Positions 42,192 to 49,926 of a DNA stretch of 59,969 nucleotides are shown here, in pieces. The notes below the pieces were generated by a model. That model was given only the letters and a program-made list of their open reading frames with translations. It had not been told where the DNA came from and did not search any database. Origin of the DNA: Methanomicrobia archaeon (GTDB lineage Archaea > Halobacteriota > Syntropharchaeia > Alkanophagales > Methanospirareceae). Numbering within the stretch: position 1 is the first letter of the stretch; each line of letters starts with the position of its first letter. The translations under genes were made by a program, and so were the position numbers. The DNA lies in NCBI GenBank assembly GCA_016930255.1, contig JAFGHB010000074.1, positions 1 through 59,969 on the forward strand. Direction: 5' to 3'.

Positions 42192-43334
42192 ATGAACGTA
42201 TTGGTCTTCTTCAAGCCAGACATAAAGAAGCTGGAGGCAAAGAGTGATGTTACAGGCCTGACAAAGGCGTTAAAGGATGGAGATAAAACGGTTCGGTGGC
42301 GAGCGGCAGAAGCTCTGGGAAAGATAAAGGATATACGGGCAATAGGACCGCTCATTCAAACGCTTAAAGATAGGGATGACGCTGTTCGCGCGAGTGCCGC
42401 GTGGGCTCTTGGAAAGAGACGAGTGGAACGAGCGGTAGAGCCCCTCATTCACGCTCTGGAAGATAAAAGAGGGATTGTTCGCGCGAATGCCGCATGGGCC
42501 CTTGGCGAGATACAAGAGGGTAAGGCGGTAGAGCCTCTTATTCAGACTTTAGAAGATACTGAAGAGGATACAGTGGTGAGACGTCGGGCAGCAGAAGCGC
42601 TGGGTGAGATAAAGGATGTCACGGCGGTAGAGCCCCTCATTCAGATGTTCAAAGATGACGACGACGATCTTCGACGGTCGGTAACAGAGGCTCTTAGAAA
42701 GATAGGCACGCCTGCGGTCGAACCCCTCGTTCAGGCTCTGGAAGACGAAGATGAAGCCGTTCGCTCTGGTGCAGCAGCGGTTATCGAGACCCTAAAAGAG
42801 GCCGATACGTTTGAGCAAGAGAAACGCGAATTGAAAGTGCGTGATCTCAAACCAAAAACACGAGTGCCCGAGTTAGACGATTTGCAGTGGTATAACAAGG
42901 GACTCGATCTATACGAGCGTGGTAAATATGAAGAGGCGATACGATGCTTTGATAATGCATTAGAGAAAAATCCAGACTCTTATCACGCATTAAACAGGAA
43001 AGGAATAGCTCTGGATGTGATTGGTAAGTATAAGGAGGCCGTAGACAGTTATGATGCGGCTTTGAAGCTCAACCCCGGCGATGCGAGGGCTTTGAATAAC
43101 AAAGGACTCGCTCTGAGGCATCTTGATAGACTTGAAGAGGCTATAGAATGCTATGAGAGCGTCTTAAAGCTGGACCCCCGGGATGGAAGTGCGTGGAATA
43201 ACAAAGGAGTTGCGCTGTATGAACTTGGCAGCTATAACGAGGCGATACGATGCTACGATAAGGCACTGGAAATAAATCCGAGGGATGTTGATGCGATCTA
43301 TAATAGAAAATTGTGTTTGGAGAACGTCAAGTAA
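42192..43334 (+). CDS. HEAT-repeat and TPR-repeat fusion protein
   Basis: 380 residues. Residues about 15-205 are six HEAT/PBS-lyase units of 31-34 residues (consensus [27 protein letters not shown]). Residues about 220-380 are four TPR units of 34 residues ([29 protein letters not shown] and relatives). Both halves are protein-interaction solenoids; there is no catalytic or membrane segment, so it is likely a cytoplasmic scaffold or regulator. It starts at an ATG after GGGGG-type purines (42180-42185). The partner is unknown. It is a different repeat class from the HEAT protein at 26762. Confidence 0.85.
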   Translation: MNVLVFFKPDIKKLEAKSDVTGLTKALKDGDKTVRWRAAEALGKIKDIRAIGPLIQTLKDRDDAVRASAAWALGKRRVERAVEPLIHALEDKRGIVRANAAWALGEIQEGKAVEPLIQTLEDTEEDTVVRRRAAEALGEIKDVTAVEPLIQMFKDDDDDLRRSVTEALRKIGTPAVEPLVQALEDEDEAVRSGAAAVIETLKEADTFEQEKRELKVRDLKPKTRVPELDDLQWYNKGLDLYERGKYEEAIRCFDNALEKNPDSYHALNRKGIALDVIGKYKEAVDSYDAALKLNPGDARALNNKGLALRHLDRLEEAIECYESVLKLDPRDGSAWNNKGVALYELGSYNEAIRCYDKALEINPRDVDAIYNRKLCLENVK

Positions 43335-43412
43335 AATCCCTGTTTAGTACGACCTCTTGCCGTTCCTCACTGCTGATTATAACCCTAATTGGAGCAATAA
43401 AAACAGGCTTTG

Positions 43413-43429
43413 CTCTTAAAGTCGAAAAA
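43413..43429 (+). repeat. 17-bp direct repeat, left copy
   Basis: CTCTTAAAGTCGAAAAA is repeated exactly at 44661-44677, the two copies bracketing the orphan gene 43584-44609 and its hairpin. A partial related sequence (TATATGGATTATAAAGTCG, 43576-43594) lies at the 3' end of that gene and resembles the right flank. The pattern suggests duplicated termini or a recombination footprint. Confidence 0.7.
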
Positions 43430-43530
43430 ATCAGGAACCGTAGAACTGGAACTATTTTTTTGATTGATAATACTTTTCTCCCTTGAAGAAAACCGAAAAG
43501 CTTTTATATGCGCTGTTAACATTATAAATA

Positions 43531-43577
43531 ATTGAGATTGGTCCCCACGGGGGTTAATCTCCTTCAATATTTTTTTA
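43531..43577 (+). terminator. Hairpin plus T-run (factor-independent-type terminator)
   Basis: GAGATT (43534-43539) and CCCC (43543-43546) can pair with GGGG (about 43550-43553) and AATCTC (43556-43561), and the stem is followed by a seven-T run at 43570-43576. It lies between the convergent HEAT-TPR gene and the orphan gene, so it can end the rightward transcript. The arms are long for an archaeal terminator, and a structured small RNA cannot be excluded. Confidence 0.55.
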
Positions 43578-43583
43578 TATGGA

Positions 43584-44609
43584 TTATAAAGTCGTTTGTT
43601 TATTTTTCTCGTCCATCAATTTGTACGCTTCTTCAACGCTTAAAACCTTGATTTCTCTGGAAGGATTTAGCCGCTCTACAAACTTCATTTTTGAATATCC
43701 TTCTTCATCCAAGCATATTATACAATCCCCCTTCTGTAAGGCAATCTGTTGGTTTACAAGATCTTCAAAGGATACCGATCCGCCCTCTTTTCCCGCAAAA
43801 TTTAAAAGTGATTGAAAGAAATCAGTCTCCCTAATAATCTTATTGTCTACCTCCTTAGATTTATGGATAAGAATAAGTGGATGGGGGAAGTGCCGTTCTG
43901 TTTTTAAGGAATGAGGATAGTCAGAAGCCAAATATTCGATCTCCGCATCTCCTACGAATTCTGTCTTGACAAATGCTGGTGTCCTATCTTTTAGCTGTTC
44001 GAATATTTCTTTAGCGTCAAAATGATGAACTGTTTTTCCAAGATATCCGCAAATGAGGTCACATAAAGAGATGCAAGGATAGGTTAGATCTCCGTAGGGG
44101 ACTATATTTATCTTCTCAGCTTTTTTTCCTATGAATTTCCATGCCTTGGTTATCTTTCCCGATATTCCATCTAAAGCGACATGTCCTGTAGTATCGAGAT
44201 AATTCCAATAATATCTCCAAACAGGTATAATAGGATAATAATTATGTAGCGTTTTTTCTAGAAAATCAAGTCCGTCTATTTGACCTTTAATAGTGTCTAC
44301 TTTATCAAACAAGAAGGTATCTGTTACGTAAATCCGCGTAACATTTTCAATTTTTAATAAACGTTCTGTTAATCCTACGTGTGCTTCATGTAGGTCGTAT
44401 GACGGTATTAGTTTTATGATATCTTCAGTTTTTAAAACGAATCGAGGCAGATTTATGTTATACTCTTCATAAAAATTCTTTATGATTTCAAAATAGTGCC
44501 TTCTAAATTCTGATTGCCCTTTGATTTCTACTGCGACCCCCGTAAGATTAACAAATTTGCCCCTCCGGATTATTCCAGAATCTGCAGCAACTATACAATC
44601 GCTGAGCAT
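43584..44609 (-). CDS. Orphan protein, possibly DUF3800/RNase H-like
   Basis: 341 residues that I do not recognise with certainty. The N-terminus CIVAADSGIIRRGKFVNLTGVAVE resembles the first acidic strand of DUF3800-type RNase H-like folds, and PCISLCDLICGYLG recalls their late alpha helix with a conserved Asp. In between are mixed helical and strand segments; the C-terminal part (CIICLDEEGYSKMKFVERLNPSREIKVLSVEEAYKLM) is separate. The gene is much more AT-rich than its neighbours and lies between two exact 17-bp repeats, pointing to acquisition by transfer. It may be a defence or mobile-element accessory gene, but that is inference. Confidence 0.65.
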   Translation of the reverse strand: MLSDCIVAADSGIIRRGKFVNLTGVAVEIKGQSEFRRHYFEIIKNFYEEYNINLPRFVLKTEDIIKLIPSYDLHEAHVGLTERLLKIENVTRIYVTDTFLFDKVDTIKGQIDGLDFLEKTLHNYYPIIPVWRYYWNYLDTTGHVALDGISGKITKAWKFIGKKAEKINIVPYGDLTYPCISLCDLICGYLGKTVHHFDAKEIFEQLKDRTPAFVKTEFVGDAEIEYLASDYPHSLKTERHFPHPLILIHKSKEVDNKIIRETDFFQSLLNFAGKEGGSVSFEDLVNQQIALQKGDCIICLDEEGYSKMKFVERLNPSREIKVLSVEEAYKLMDEKNKQTTL

Positions 44610-44660
44610 AATACATGAAATATTTTTTAAGTATTTAAACTTACTGCTATATGGATTTTA

Positions 44661-44677
44661 CTCTTAAAGTCGAAAAA
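44661..44677 (+). repeat. 17-bp direct repeat, right copy
   Basis: This is the exact second copy of CTCTTAAAGTCGAAAAA, 1,248 bp from the left one, in the same orientation. It is preceded by TATATGGATTTTA, which also resembles the sequence at the 3' end of the orphan gene. It lies just upstream of the orphan gene's start, so a promoter or regulatory role is also possible. Confidence 0.7.
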
Positions 44678-44734
44678 TTGATGGACTTCAGGTGCAAACG
44701 CTCATGAGGGGTAAAACCATGAAAAACCGGCAAA

Positions 44735-44743
44735 TATTTATAC
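44735..44743 (+). promoter_or_regulatory. TATA box for the CoA-disulfide-reductase-like gene
   Basis: TATTTATAC is 52 nt before the ATG at 44795. Initiation about 27 nt downstream would give a leader near 28 nt holding the GAAGGAGAAGGAG ribosome binding site (about 44779-44791). The fit of the two signals supports both the promoter and the start. Confidence 0.5.
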
Positions 44744-44794
44744 ATTCAGTTCATATCCTTTGTTTGTCATTAAGAAAAGAAGGAGAAGGAGAAA

Positions 44795-46189
44795 ATGACG
44801 AAAGAGATTGTTATTGTCGGTGGTGGGGTCGCCGGGATATTCGTCTTGCGGAACTTATTTGCGAAGAAGGACGACGTGGAAGAAGGACTGCACATCACGC
44901 TTATAAAGCGAGAGAAAAGCGGCTGGGTCTCCACTTGTGGATTGCCGTTCGCGTTACGTGGGTGGTATGAACTCGAGAGGACGGAGATACAGAAACCACA
45001 GTTTTACCTCGAACAAGGCGTTGATTTCAAAGCTGATAGCGATGTGACGAAAATCAATCTGGAGGAGAAAAACGTGGTACTGAAGACGGGAGACAAGCTC
45101 AACTACGATTACCTCGTCATAGCGACGGGAAGGAAACAATCGGTGAAAGAGACGACACTTGACGGCGTTTTTACGTTTAATAACGAAGATGACGCGTGTC
45201 TAATAGAAGAGACTCTGAACGCAAGAGAGGTAAAAAACGCGTTTGTTCGCGGTCGTGGCATTATAGGCTTGCAATCGGCAGTTGCGTTTGCCGAACGAGG
45301 CATCAAAACCACTATTCTTGGCGGACCACCTTCATTGCTGCCTTCGAGCTTGGATCCCGATATGGGCGACCTTGTCAAAGAGCGACTGGAGAAAGAAGGT
45401 ATGCGGTTTATTCTTGATCGGCGAGAGATAACCGCGATACGAGGAAAAGAAGGCTGGGTGAAATCGGTGGTGATCGGCGAGACGGCCGAGGAGAAAGAGG
45501 AAATCCCAGCAGAGATTGTGATCATTGGGAAATGGATGGTCCCTGAAACAGACCTCACAAAGGACACGGGAATCGCGATAGGGGAAACCGGCGGAATCGT
45601 TACTGATCGGTCGATGCATGTGAAGAGAGGAAGACACACGTTGGACACTGTGTACGCCCTTGGTGACTGTGCAGAGGTTGTTGACGGCATCACCTATCGC
45701 TCGAAACTGAATCAAATGGCCTCCACAGCGGTCGTTCAGGCGCGAGTCATCGCTGACAACATACTCAGCGATATCCAAGACCTCCCGAGTTTGTATTCCT
45801 CCTATGAATACTGTATCAGTCCAACCGTAGCGGACATCGGTGGCGGTCTCCTGATGGGCTCCGTGGGTGTGACTACCGATGCCGCAAACCGTGCAGGAAT
45901 AAAAACAATCAGTGGTAAGGCCACGAAGCTCATCAAGGCGCGCTACTTCCCCGGTGCGACATCGCTGACCCTGAAACTGATCTTCGATGCATTCACCAAG
46001 AAATTGATAGGCGCGCAGATGGTCGGTGAAGCCACGGTTGCCGAACGAGTGAACGAATTTGCCGTTGCCATCCGCACGGGTATGACCGCAGCGGAACTCC
46101 GAAATATGGAACGGTGCTTCGACCCGTCACTTGCGCAATTGGAGGACGTAACAGTAGACGCTGCAAAAAACGCCTTAGAGAGTGCATAA
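44795..46189 (+). CDS. CoA-disulfide reductase/NADH oxidase-like flavoprotein
   Basis: 464 residues. FAD motif GGGVAGIFVLRNL at 8-20, the single redox Cys in STCGLPFALRG near residue 48 that marks CoADR/Nox enzymes, the NAD(P)H motif RGRGIIGLQSA near 150, and the VYALGDCAEV FAD motif near 290. A dimerisation domain occupies the C-terminal third (ATSLTLKLIFDA, GAQMVGE). These enzymes reduce CoA disulfide, polysulfide or oxygen with NAD(P)H. In an anaerobe a thiol or sulfur role is most likely. The usual active-site form is CxxP with a Tyr; here CGLPF replaces the common CGIPY. Substrate not determinable. Confidence 0.87.
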   Translation: MTKEIVIVGGGVAGIFVLRNLFAKKDDVEEGLHITLIKREKSGWVSTCGLPFALRGWYELERTEIQKPQFYLEQGVDFKADSDVTKINLEEKNVVLKTGDKLNYDYLVIATGRKQSVKETTLDGVFTFNNEDDACLIEETLNAREVKNAFVRGRGIIGLQSAVAFAERGIKTTILGGPPSLLPSSLDPDMGDLVKERLEKEGMRFILDRREITAIRGKEGWVKSVVIGETAEEKEEIPAEIVIIGKWMVPETDLTKDTGIAIGETGGIVTDRSMHVKRGRHTLDTVYALGDCAEVVDGITYRSKLNQMASTAVVQARVIADNILSDIQDLPSLYSSYEYCISPTVADIGGGLLMGSVGVTTDAANRAGIKTISGKATKLIKARYFPGATSLTLKLIFDAFTKKLIGAQMVGEATVAERVNEFAVAIRTGMTAAELRNMERCFDPSLAQLEDVTVDAAKNALESA

Positions 46190-46310
46190 GCTTACTCAAA
46201 CAGAAATCCAACCTTTTTCCTTTCTTTTTTTCTAGTTCGTTTACGTTGTGCCTTTTTGGAACTTTGGAGAACCAGAAGGCCATAGTATAGGAATGGGATG
46301 CAAGGCATGC

Positions 46311-46976
46311 TTACAAAATCTCACCAATCAACCGCTTCGCCCACGTCAGCTTCTTCTTCTTCCGTGCAGTTACCTGCTCATCCTCGAAATCGAACCCGAT
46401 CAGTTCGATACTACGCGCACCACATTCCTTCGCCAGGAACACACACCGATCGCCATCGGTGAACCCACCGAAGTTGTACACGTTATGCAGTGGCTTACTT
46501 TGCGTTGTGCAGAGCACGTTCTCGGTTAATGCGGGCAGCACCTTCTTCAGCATGGGGATATTATCCCCGTGCGCGTGCACCACGAGTATCGAGCCAAGCC
46601 GGTTTGCGGTAATAATATCCGGAATCGTGCCGTCAAGGTCGGTGCATACGATGTCCGGTATGATAGCATTGCGCAGGAGAACGGAAGTGGCACCATCCGC
46701 CGCTATCACCACAAAATCACGAGCCAAGAACGAGCCCTCAAACTCGCTCTCCTTAGCCCTTAGTTCGCGTTCCAGGCAAGGAGCATTGCCGCAGATGAGC
46801 ACTCGTTTTCCTCTTATAAGCGCTTCTATTTCCTCTCTTACGATGTTCTCCGCACTCGTTTTCCTCGACGTCATCAGCTCAGAAGCCACCCTCGCCGCTT
46901 CTTCATCCTTCGCTCTGTCAAAACCAAAATCCTTCAGGATCTCCCTATAGATCGGCTCCCAGTTGCTATACTTCAT
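46311..46976 (-). CDS. mptE: 6-hydroxymethyl-7,8-dihydropterin pyrophosphokinase, archaeal MptE
   Basis: 221 residues of the archaeal DUF115/MptE family. Key stretches are the VLICGNAPCLEREL loop near residue 60, VVIAADGATSVLLRN, PDIVCTDLDG, VVHAHGDNIP and the late NFGGFTDGDRCVFLA segment. It transfers pyrophosphate from ATP to 6-hydroxymethyl-dihydropterin, replacing bacterial FolK, on the way to tetrahydromethanopterin. It matches the DHPS-like gene at 20312 functionally but is 26 kb away. The gene stands alone on the minus strand. Confidence 0.92.
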   Translation of the reverse strand: MKYSNWEPIYREILKDFGFDRAKDEEAARVASELMTSRKTSAENIVREEIEALIRGKRVLICGNAPCLERELRAKESEFEGSFLARDFVVIAADGATSVLLRNAIIPDIVCTDLDGTIPDIITANRLGSILVVHAHGDNIPMLKKVLPALTENVLCTTQSKPLHNVYNFGGFTDGDRCVFLAKECGARSIELIGFDFEDEQVTARKKKKLTWAKRLIGEIL

Positions 46977-47073
46977 TGCTCGCGTCCGTGAAAACAGAAA
47001 GATTAATCAATGTAAATGGTCTTTACGAAGATATAAAAGATGCATCTCAAAAGAGAGTAGTGTAGAAAGATAG

Positions 47074-48627
47074 ATGACCGCTGAGAAAAGATCACCCAAG
47101 CGCAAGACGAAACAAAAAAGCAAAAGCGAAGAGAAGGGGAAAGAGAAAGGCATAGAATTAGAAAAAGTAGATATGAGAGGAAAAGACAGGGTGTTGCAAG
47201 TGATCTTCGGCTGTGGACGAATCGGCTATGCGATAGCAAAGGAGTTGCGAGGGAAGGGTTTGGATGTGCTTATCGTGGACATCGATGAGAAGAAGGTGGA
47301 ATTACTCAAGGACGAAGGGTTCATTGCGTTTGTCGGAGATATAAACGACCCTGAAGTGACGCGAAAGGTCCTAAGCGAAGGAGTTGCGGAAGCGTTTTTT
47401 ATCGTAAGTAACGACTGCACCGGGAACAAGCAAGCACTGAAGAATGTGAAGAAAGATGCCCCTCAGGCTCGTGTAGTCGTGCGTGCGGTCGACCCTACAG
47501 ATAAAGAGGATTTGAAGGAGTTAGGCGTTGATGTGGTCCTCTCCATCCCGGATATAACCGCAAAAACTGCAATAGGGGATTTAGAGAGCGTAAAGTCACG
47601 GATGAAAGCAAAACAATTGGTTACAATGATAGAGGAGCTAAAAGAGCACGAAGAAGAGCGATTGGGTATTGTGGTTCACGACAGCCCTGATCCTGACGCA
47701 ATAGCTTCCGCTCTTGCACTCAAACACATAGCAAAGCACGTAGGTGTATCTGCGGATATAACGTACCGCGGGGAGATAGGACATCATGTGAATCGCGCTT
47801 TCGTGAATATCTTAGGGATAGAGATGGTCCGGATAGAGCGCGAGGACGATTTGAAAGGCTACAGTAAGTTGGCGCTTATAGACGCCAGTGTTCCTGGTAT
47901 GAATAATCCCTTGCCACCAGAGGGTAATATAGACATCATCATAGACCATCATACCGCGAATAACAAAGGGAAGGTAAACGCCGATTTTTTCGATATCAGA
48001 CCAGATACCGGTGCAACGTCCACGATACTGACAGAATATCTGCGGGAATTGGAAGTACCCGTGGATAAGGTGCTGGCGACGGCGCTTTTGCATGGAATAA
48101 GAACGGATACCAGTGGCTTCAAGCGCGAGACAAACCCCGCAGATTTCTCCGCCGCAGCGTTCCTCCATGTAAAGGCTGATAAAGACCTCCTAGACCAGAT
48201 AGAAACGCCGCCTATGTCCACAGAGATGTTAAACGTCGTCGGCGATGCGATCTTAAACAAGAAGATAAAGGGGAGCTACTTAATCACGAATGCAGGCATG
48301 GTGGCGAATCGTGACGCTATCCCTCAAGCAGCTGATTATCTGCTCAATCTGGAAGGAATCGCGACGGTGGTCGTAATAGGACTCTACGAGGATAAGGCAT
48401 TCATTTCCGGGCGGAGCAAGGACATCCGGGTGAATATAGGCGATGCTTTTGCACGCGCGTTCGGGGATATCGGCTCCGCGGGTGGCCACGCCTCGATGGC
48501 TGCTGCGCAGATACCGCTCGGCATCTTCAGCGGGCTCAAGGACAAAGAGACCATTATGCAACTTGTCGAAGATGCGGTGACAAAGCGATTCCTAGCGGTG
48601 ATGATGAAAGAGGAATCGAGCGAATAA
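47074..48627 (+). CDS. RCK-N (TrkA-N) plus DHH/DHHA1 phosphoesterase fusion
   Basis: 517 residues. After a 35-residue Lys/Glu-rich head, residues about 40-150 are an NAD-binding RCK_N domain (IFGCGRIGYAIAKEL). Residues about 195-380 form a DHH phosphoesterase domain with metal motifs HDSPDPDA (H202, D203, D206, D208) and the DHH triad (D291-H292-H293). DHHA1 with GSAGGHASMAA follows near residue 470. DHH enzymes hydrolyse oligoribonucleotides or cyclic dinucleotides; RCK domains sense NAD(H) or cyclic di-AMP near potassium transport. This pairing is known in archaea, and a c-di-AMP or nanoRNA phosphodiesterase under redox control is my inference. Confidence 0.85.
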   Translation: MTAEKRSPKRKTKQKSKSEEKGKEKGIELEKVDMRGKDRVLQVIFGCGRIGYAIAKELRGKGLDVLIVDIDEKKVELLKDEGFIAFVGDINDPEVTRKVLSEGVAEAFFIVSNDCTGNKQALKNVKKDAPQARVVVRAVDPTDKEDLKELGVDVVLSIPDITAKTAIGDLESVKSRMKAKQLVTMIEELKEHEEERLGIVVHDSPDPDAIASALALKHIAKHVGVSADITYRGEIGHHVNRAFVNILGIEMVRIEREDDLKGYSKLALIDASVPGMNNPLPPEGNIDIIIDHHTANNKGKVNADFFDIRPDTGATSTILTEYLRELEVPVDKVLATALLHGIRTDTSGFKRETNPADFSAAAFLHVKADKDLLDQIETPPMSTEMLNVVGDAILNKKIKGSYLITNAGMVANRDAIPQAADYLLNLEGIATVVVIGLYEDKAFISGRSKDIRVNIGDAFARAFGDIGSAGGHASMAAAQIPLGIFSGLKDKETIMQLVEDAVTKRFLAVMMKEESSE

Positions 48628-48676
48628 GTATGCGCACGCACGTACCTTCGTTCTCGCTTTTCTTATCGTTTTCTTT

Positions 48677-48967
48677 TCAGAGTTTCACCATCTGAGCATG
48701 CGGTACGCCATCAACAAAAATCACACAGGCTTCGTCGATAAAATCGTTGTCGACGGCGCATTTTATCGTGCGGTTACCCACTAAATTCGCTATTGTCGCA
48801 CGCTGTAACGACGTGATTACTTCACCTTCCGTCGCTTCTTCGCCTTTGTAAAATCGTTCAGAGATTTTCAGAGAGAGTTCTCCTTCTTCAAAGCTCTTCC
48901 CCAGCAAATCCCTGTCGCATACTGCTACCAGCAGCCCGGACGCCGAGTTGTATTCTTTGACATACAT
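48677..48967 (-). CDS. DUF424 family archaeal protein
   Basis: 96 residues of a small archaea-specific family (DUF424). It starts MYVKEYNSASGLLVAVCDRDLLGKSFEEG, continues LKISERFYKGEEATEGEVITSLQRATIANLVG and ends IDEACVIFVDGVPHAQMVKL, with motifs spread over the whole length, so it is complete. No enzymatic motif is visible; function is not known. It is convergent with the RCK-DHH gene (49 bp apart) and divergent from tRNA-Ile. Confidence 0.88.
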   Translation of the reverse strand: MYVKEYNSASGLLVAVCDRDLLGKSFEEGELSLKISERFYKGEEATEGEVITSLQRATIANLVGNRTIKCAVDNDFIDEACVIFVDGVPHAQMVKL

Positions 48968-49040
48968 CGCTTTGCTCGCTCACCCTAGTAAGCAAAAGGA
49001 TACGATATCTTAAAGGTAAAAGTTATAAGGTTCACGATAG

Positions 49041-49046
49041 TATAAG
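49041..49046 (+). promoter_or_regulatory. TATA box for tRNA-Ile
   Basis: TATAAG 38 nt before the mature 5' end of the tRNA would set transcription about 10 nt upstream of the tRNA, giving a short leader for RNase P to remove. Pattern-based. Confidence 0.4.
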
Positions 49047-49078
49047 ATTGTAGAAAGAGATAGTGCTCGGAAGGCGTG

Positions 49079-49153
49079 GGGCTCGTAGCTTAGCCTGGTT
49101 GGAGCGCTCGGCTGATAACCGAGAGGTCCGGAGTTCAAATCTCCGCGGGCCCA
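49079..49153 (+). tRNA. tRNA-Ile (anticodon GAT)
   Basis: 75 nt fold into a cloverleaf. The acceptor GGGCTCG (49079-49085) pairs with CGGGCCC (49146-49152) with one G-U, and A153 is the discriminator. The anticodon arm CTCGG-CTGATAA-CCGAG (49107-49123) carries GAT at 49114-49116. The T arm is CGGAG-TTCAAAT-CTCCG (49129-49145). CCA is not encoded, so it is added after transcription. No intron is present in the anticodon loop. Confidence 0.96.
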
Positions 49154-49232
49154 TCATACTCACTTCTTAAAACGAGAAGAAGCGCTTGGTCAAGGGAAGA
49201 GTAGGTACAAAGGTGAACAAAGAGGAAGAAAG

Positions 49233-49628
49233 ATGAAGATCGAGACGAGGGTGATTTTGATCGCGCCGGATTCTGAGATAACGCCCGGACAGTTGAAGAG
49301 CAAGATCCTGTCGATCCTCAGTGAGGATACAAGCCTGACCGACACCGGTGTCCGGGTAAAAGAGACCTGTTACGGCGCGTTACTGGAAGGCGAAGCAACG
49401 AGGGTACGTGAGATCGCGGAAGAGGTGAGGAAGATGGATCCGAACGGAATCTTTTCAAAGCCGCGCGGGTTCCCTATCGGAGACGCACGAATCTGTAGAG
49501 CAACGAGGAAAGGCGGCCCCCGGCCCGGTTTCCATCAATTAGAGCTTGAATATCAACTGCTTCCTAAAGTGCGGGTAGCATTGAACAAAATAGGAAAAAA
49601 GAACAAAATCGGTGGTCAAAGTGAGTGA
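49233..49628 (+). CDS. Methanogenesis marker protein 6
   Basis: 131 residues matching methanogenesis marker 6: VILIAPDSEITPGQLKSKIL, VKETCYGALLEGEATRVREIAEEVRKMDPNGIFSKPRGFP, ARICRATRKGGPRPGFHQLELEYQLLP. The family is found almost only in organisms with methyl-coenzyme M reductase and is linked to its maturation, with no proven biochemical step. It is the best single pointer to methane or alkane metabolism in this window. The gene overlaps the next frame by 17 nt, forming an operon with orf104 and fae-hps. Confidence 0.9.
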   Translation: MKIETRVILIAPDSEITPGQLKSKILSILSEDTSLTDTGVRVKETCYGALLEGEATRVREIAEEVRKMDPNGIFSKPRGFPIGDARICRATRKGGPRPGFHQLELEYQLLPKVRVALNKIGKKNKIGGQSE

Positions 49629-49926
49629 AGAAGAAGGCAACGAAGAGGAACTTAACGACGAGGAGAGCGTGTTTCATAAGAAACTGAAGATAAAATTAAA
49701 GGAGAAGGGAAAGGAAGGGAGGATAACGTTGCTTAAGGATTATCTGGATTATCTGATACGGGCGAATAAAACCCTTCCTCCAGATTTTCCCACGTTTGTA
49801 CGGGAGATTATGGGTTTGGATGAGCGGGGCGGGTTTCTCCACATACGGATATGGCACGAGAACAGCGAGCTGGTCAATTTCGCGACGGCACGGGGTTACG
49901 AGTACAAAATAGATATCTATGATTAA
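49612..49926 (+). CDS. Hypothetical 104-residue protein between mmp6 and fae-hps
   Basis: I do not recognise this protein. It has an acidic N-terminus (residues 5-20, [14 protein letters not shown]), a basic [15 protein letters not shown] stretch and a compact C-terminal part with [56 protein letters not shown]. Starts GTG 49612 and GTG 49621 are both possible. It overlaps mmp6 upstream and fae-hps downstream (ATG 49919) without gaps, so it is almost certainly translated as part of the operon. A role tied to Mcr maturation or C1 flux is guilt by association only. Confidence 0.75.
   Translation: MVKVSEEEGNEEELNDEESVFHKKLKIKLKEKGKEGRITLLKDYLDYLIRANKTLPPDFPTFVREIMGLDERGGFLHIRIWHENSELVNFATARGYEYKIDIYD

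Noticed and set aside
43413-44677. CRISPR array or transposon with terminal inverted repeats
   Set aside because: Only two exact direct repeats 1.2 kb apart exist, with no regular spacers, inverted ends or transposase, so neither label is justified.
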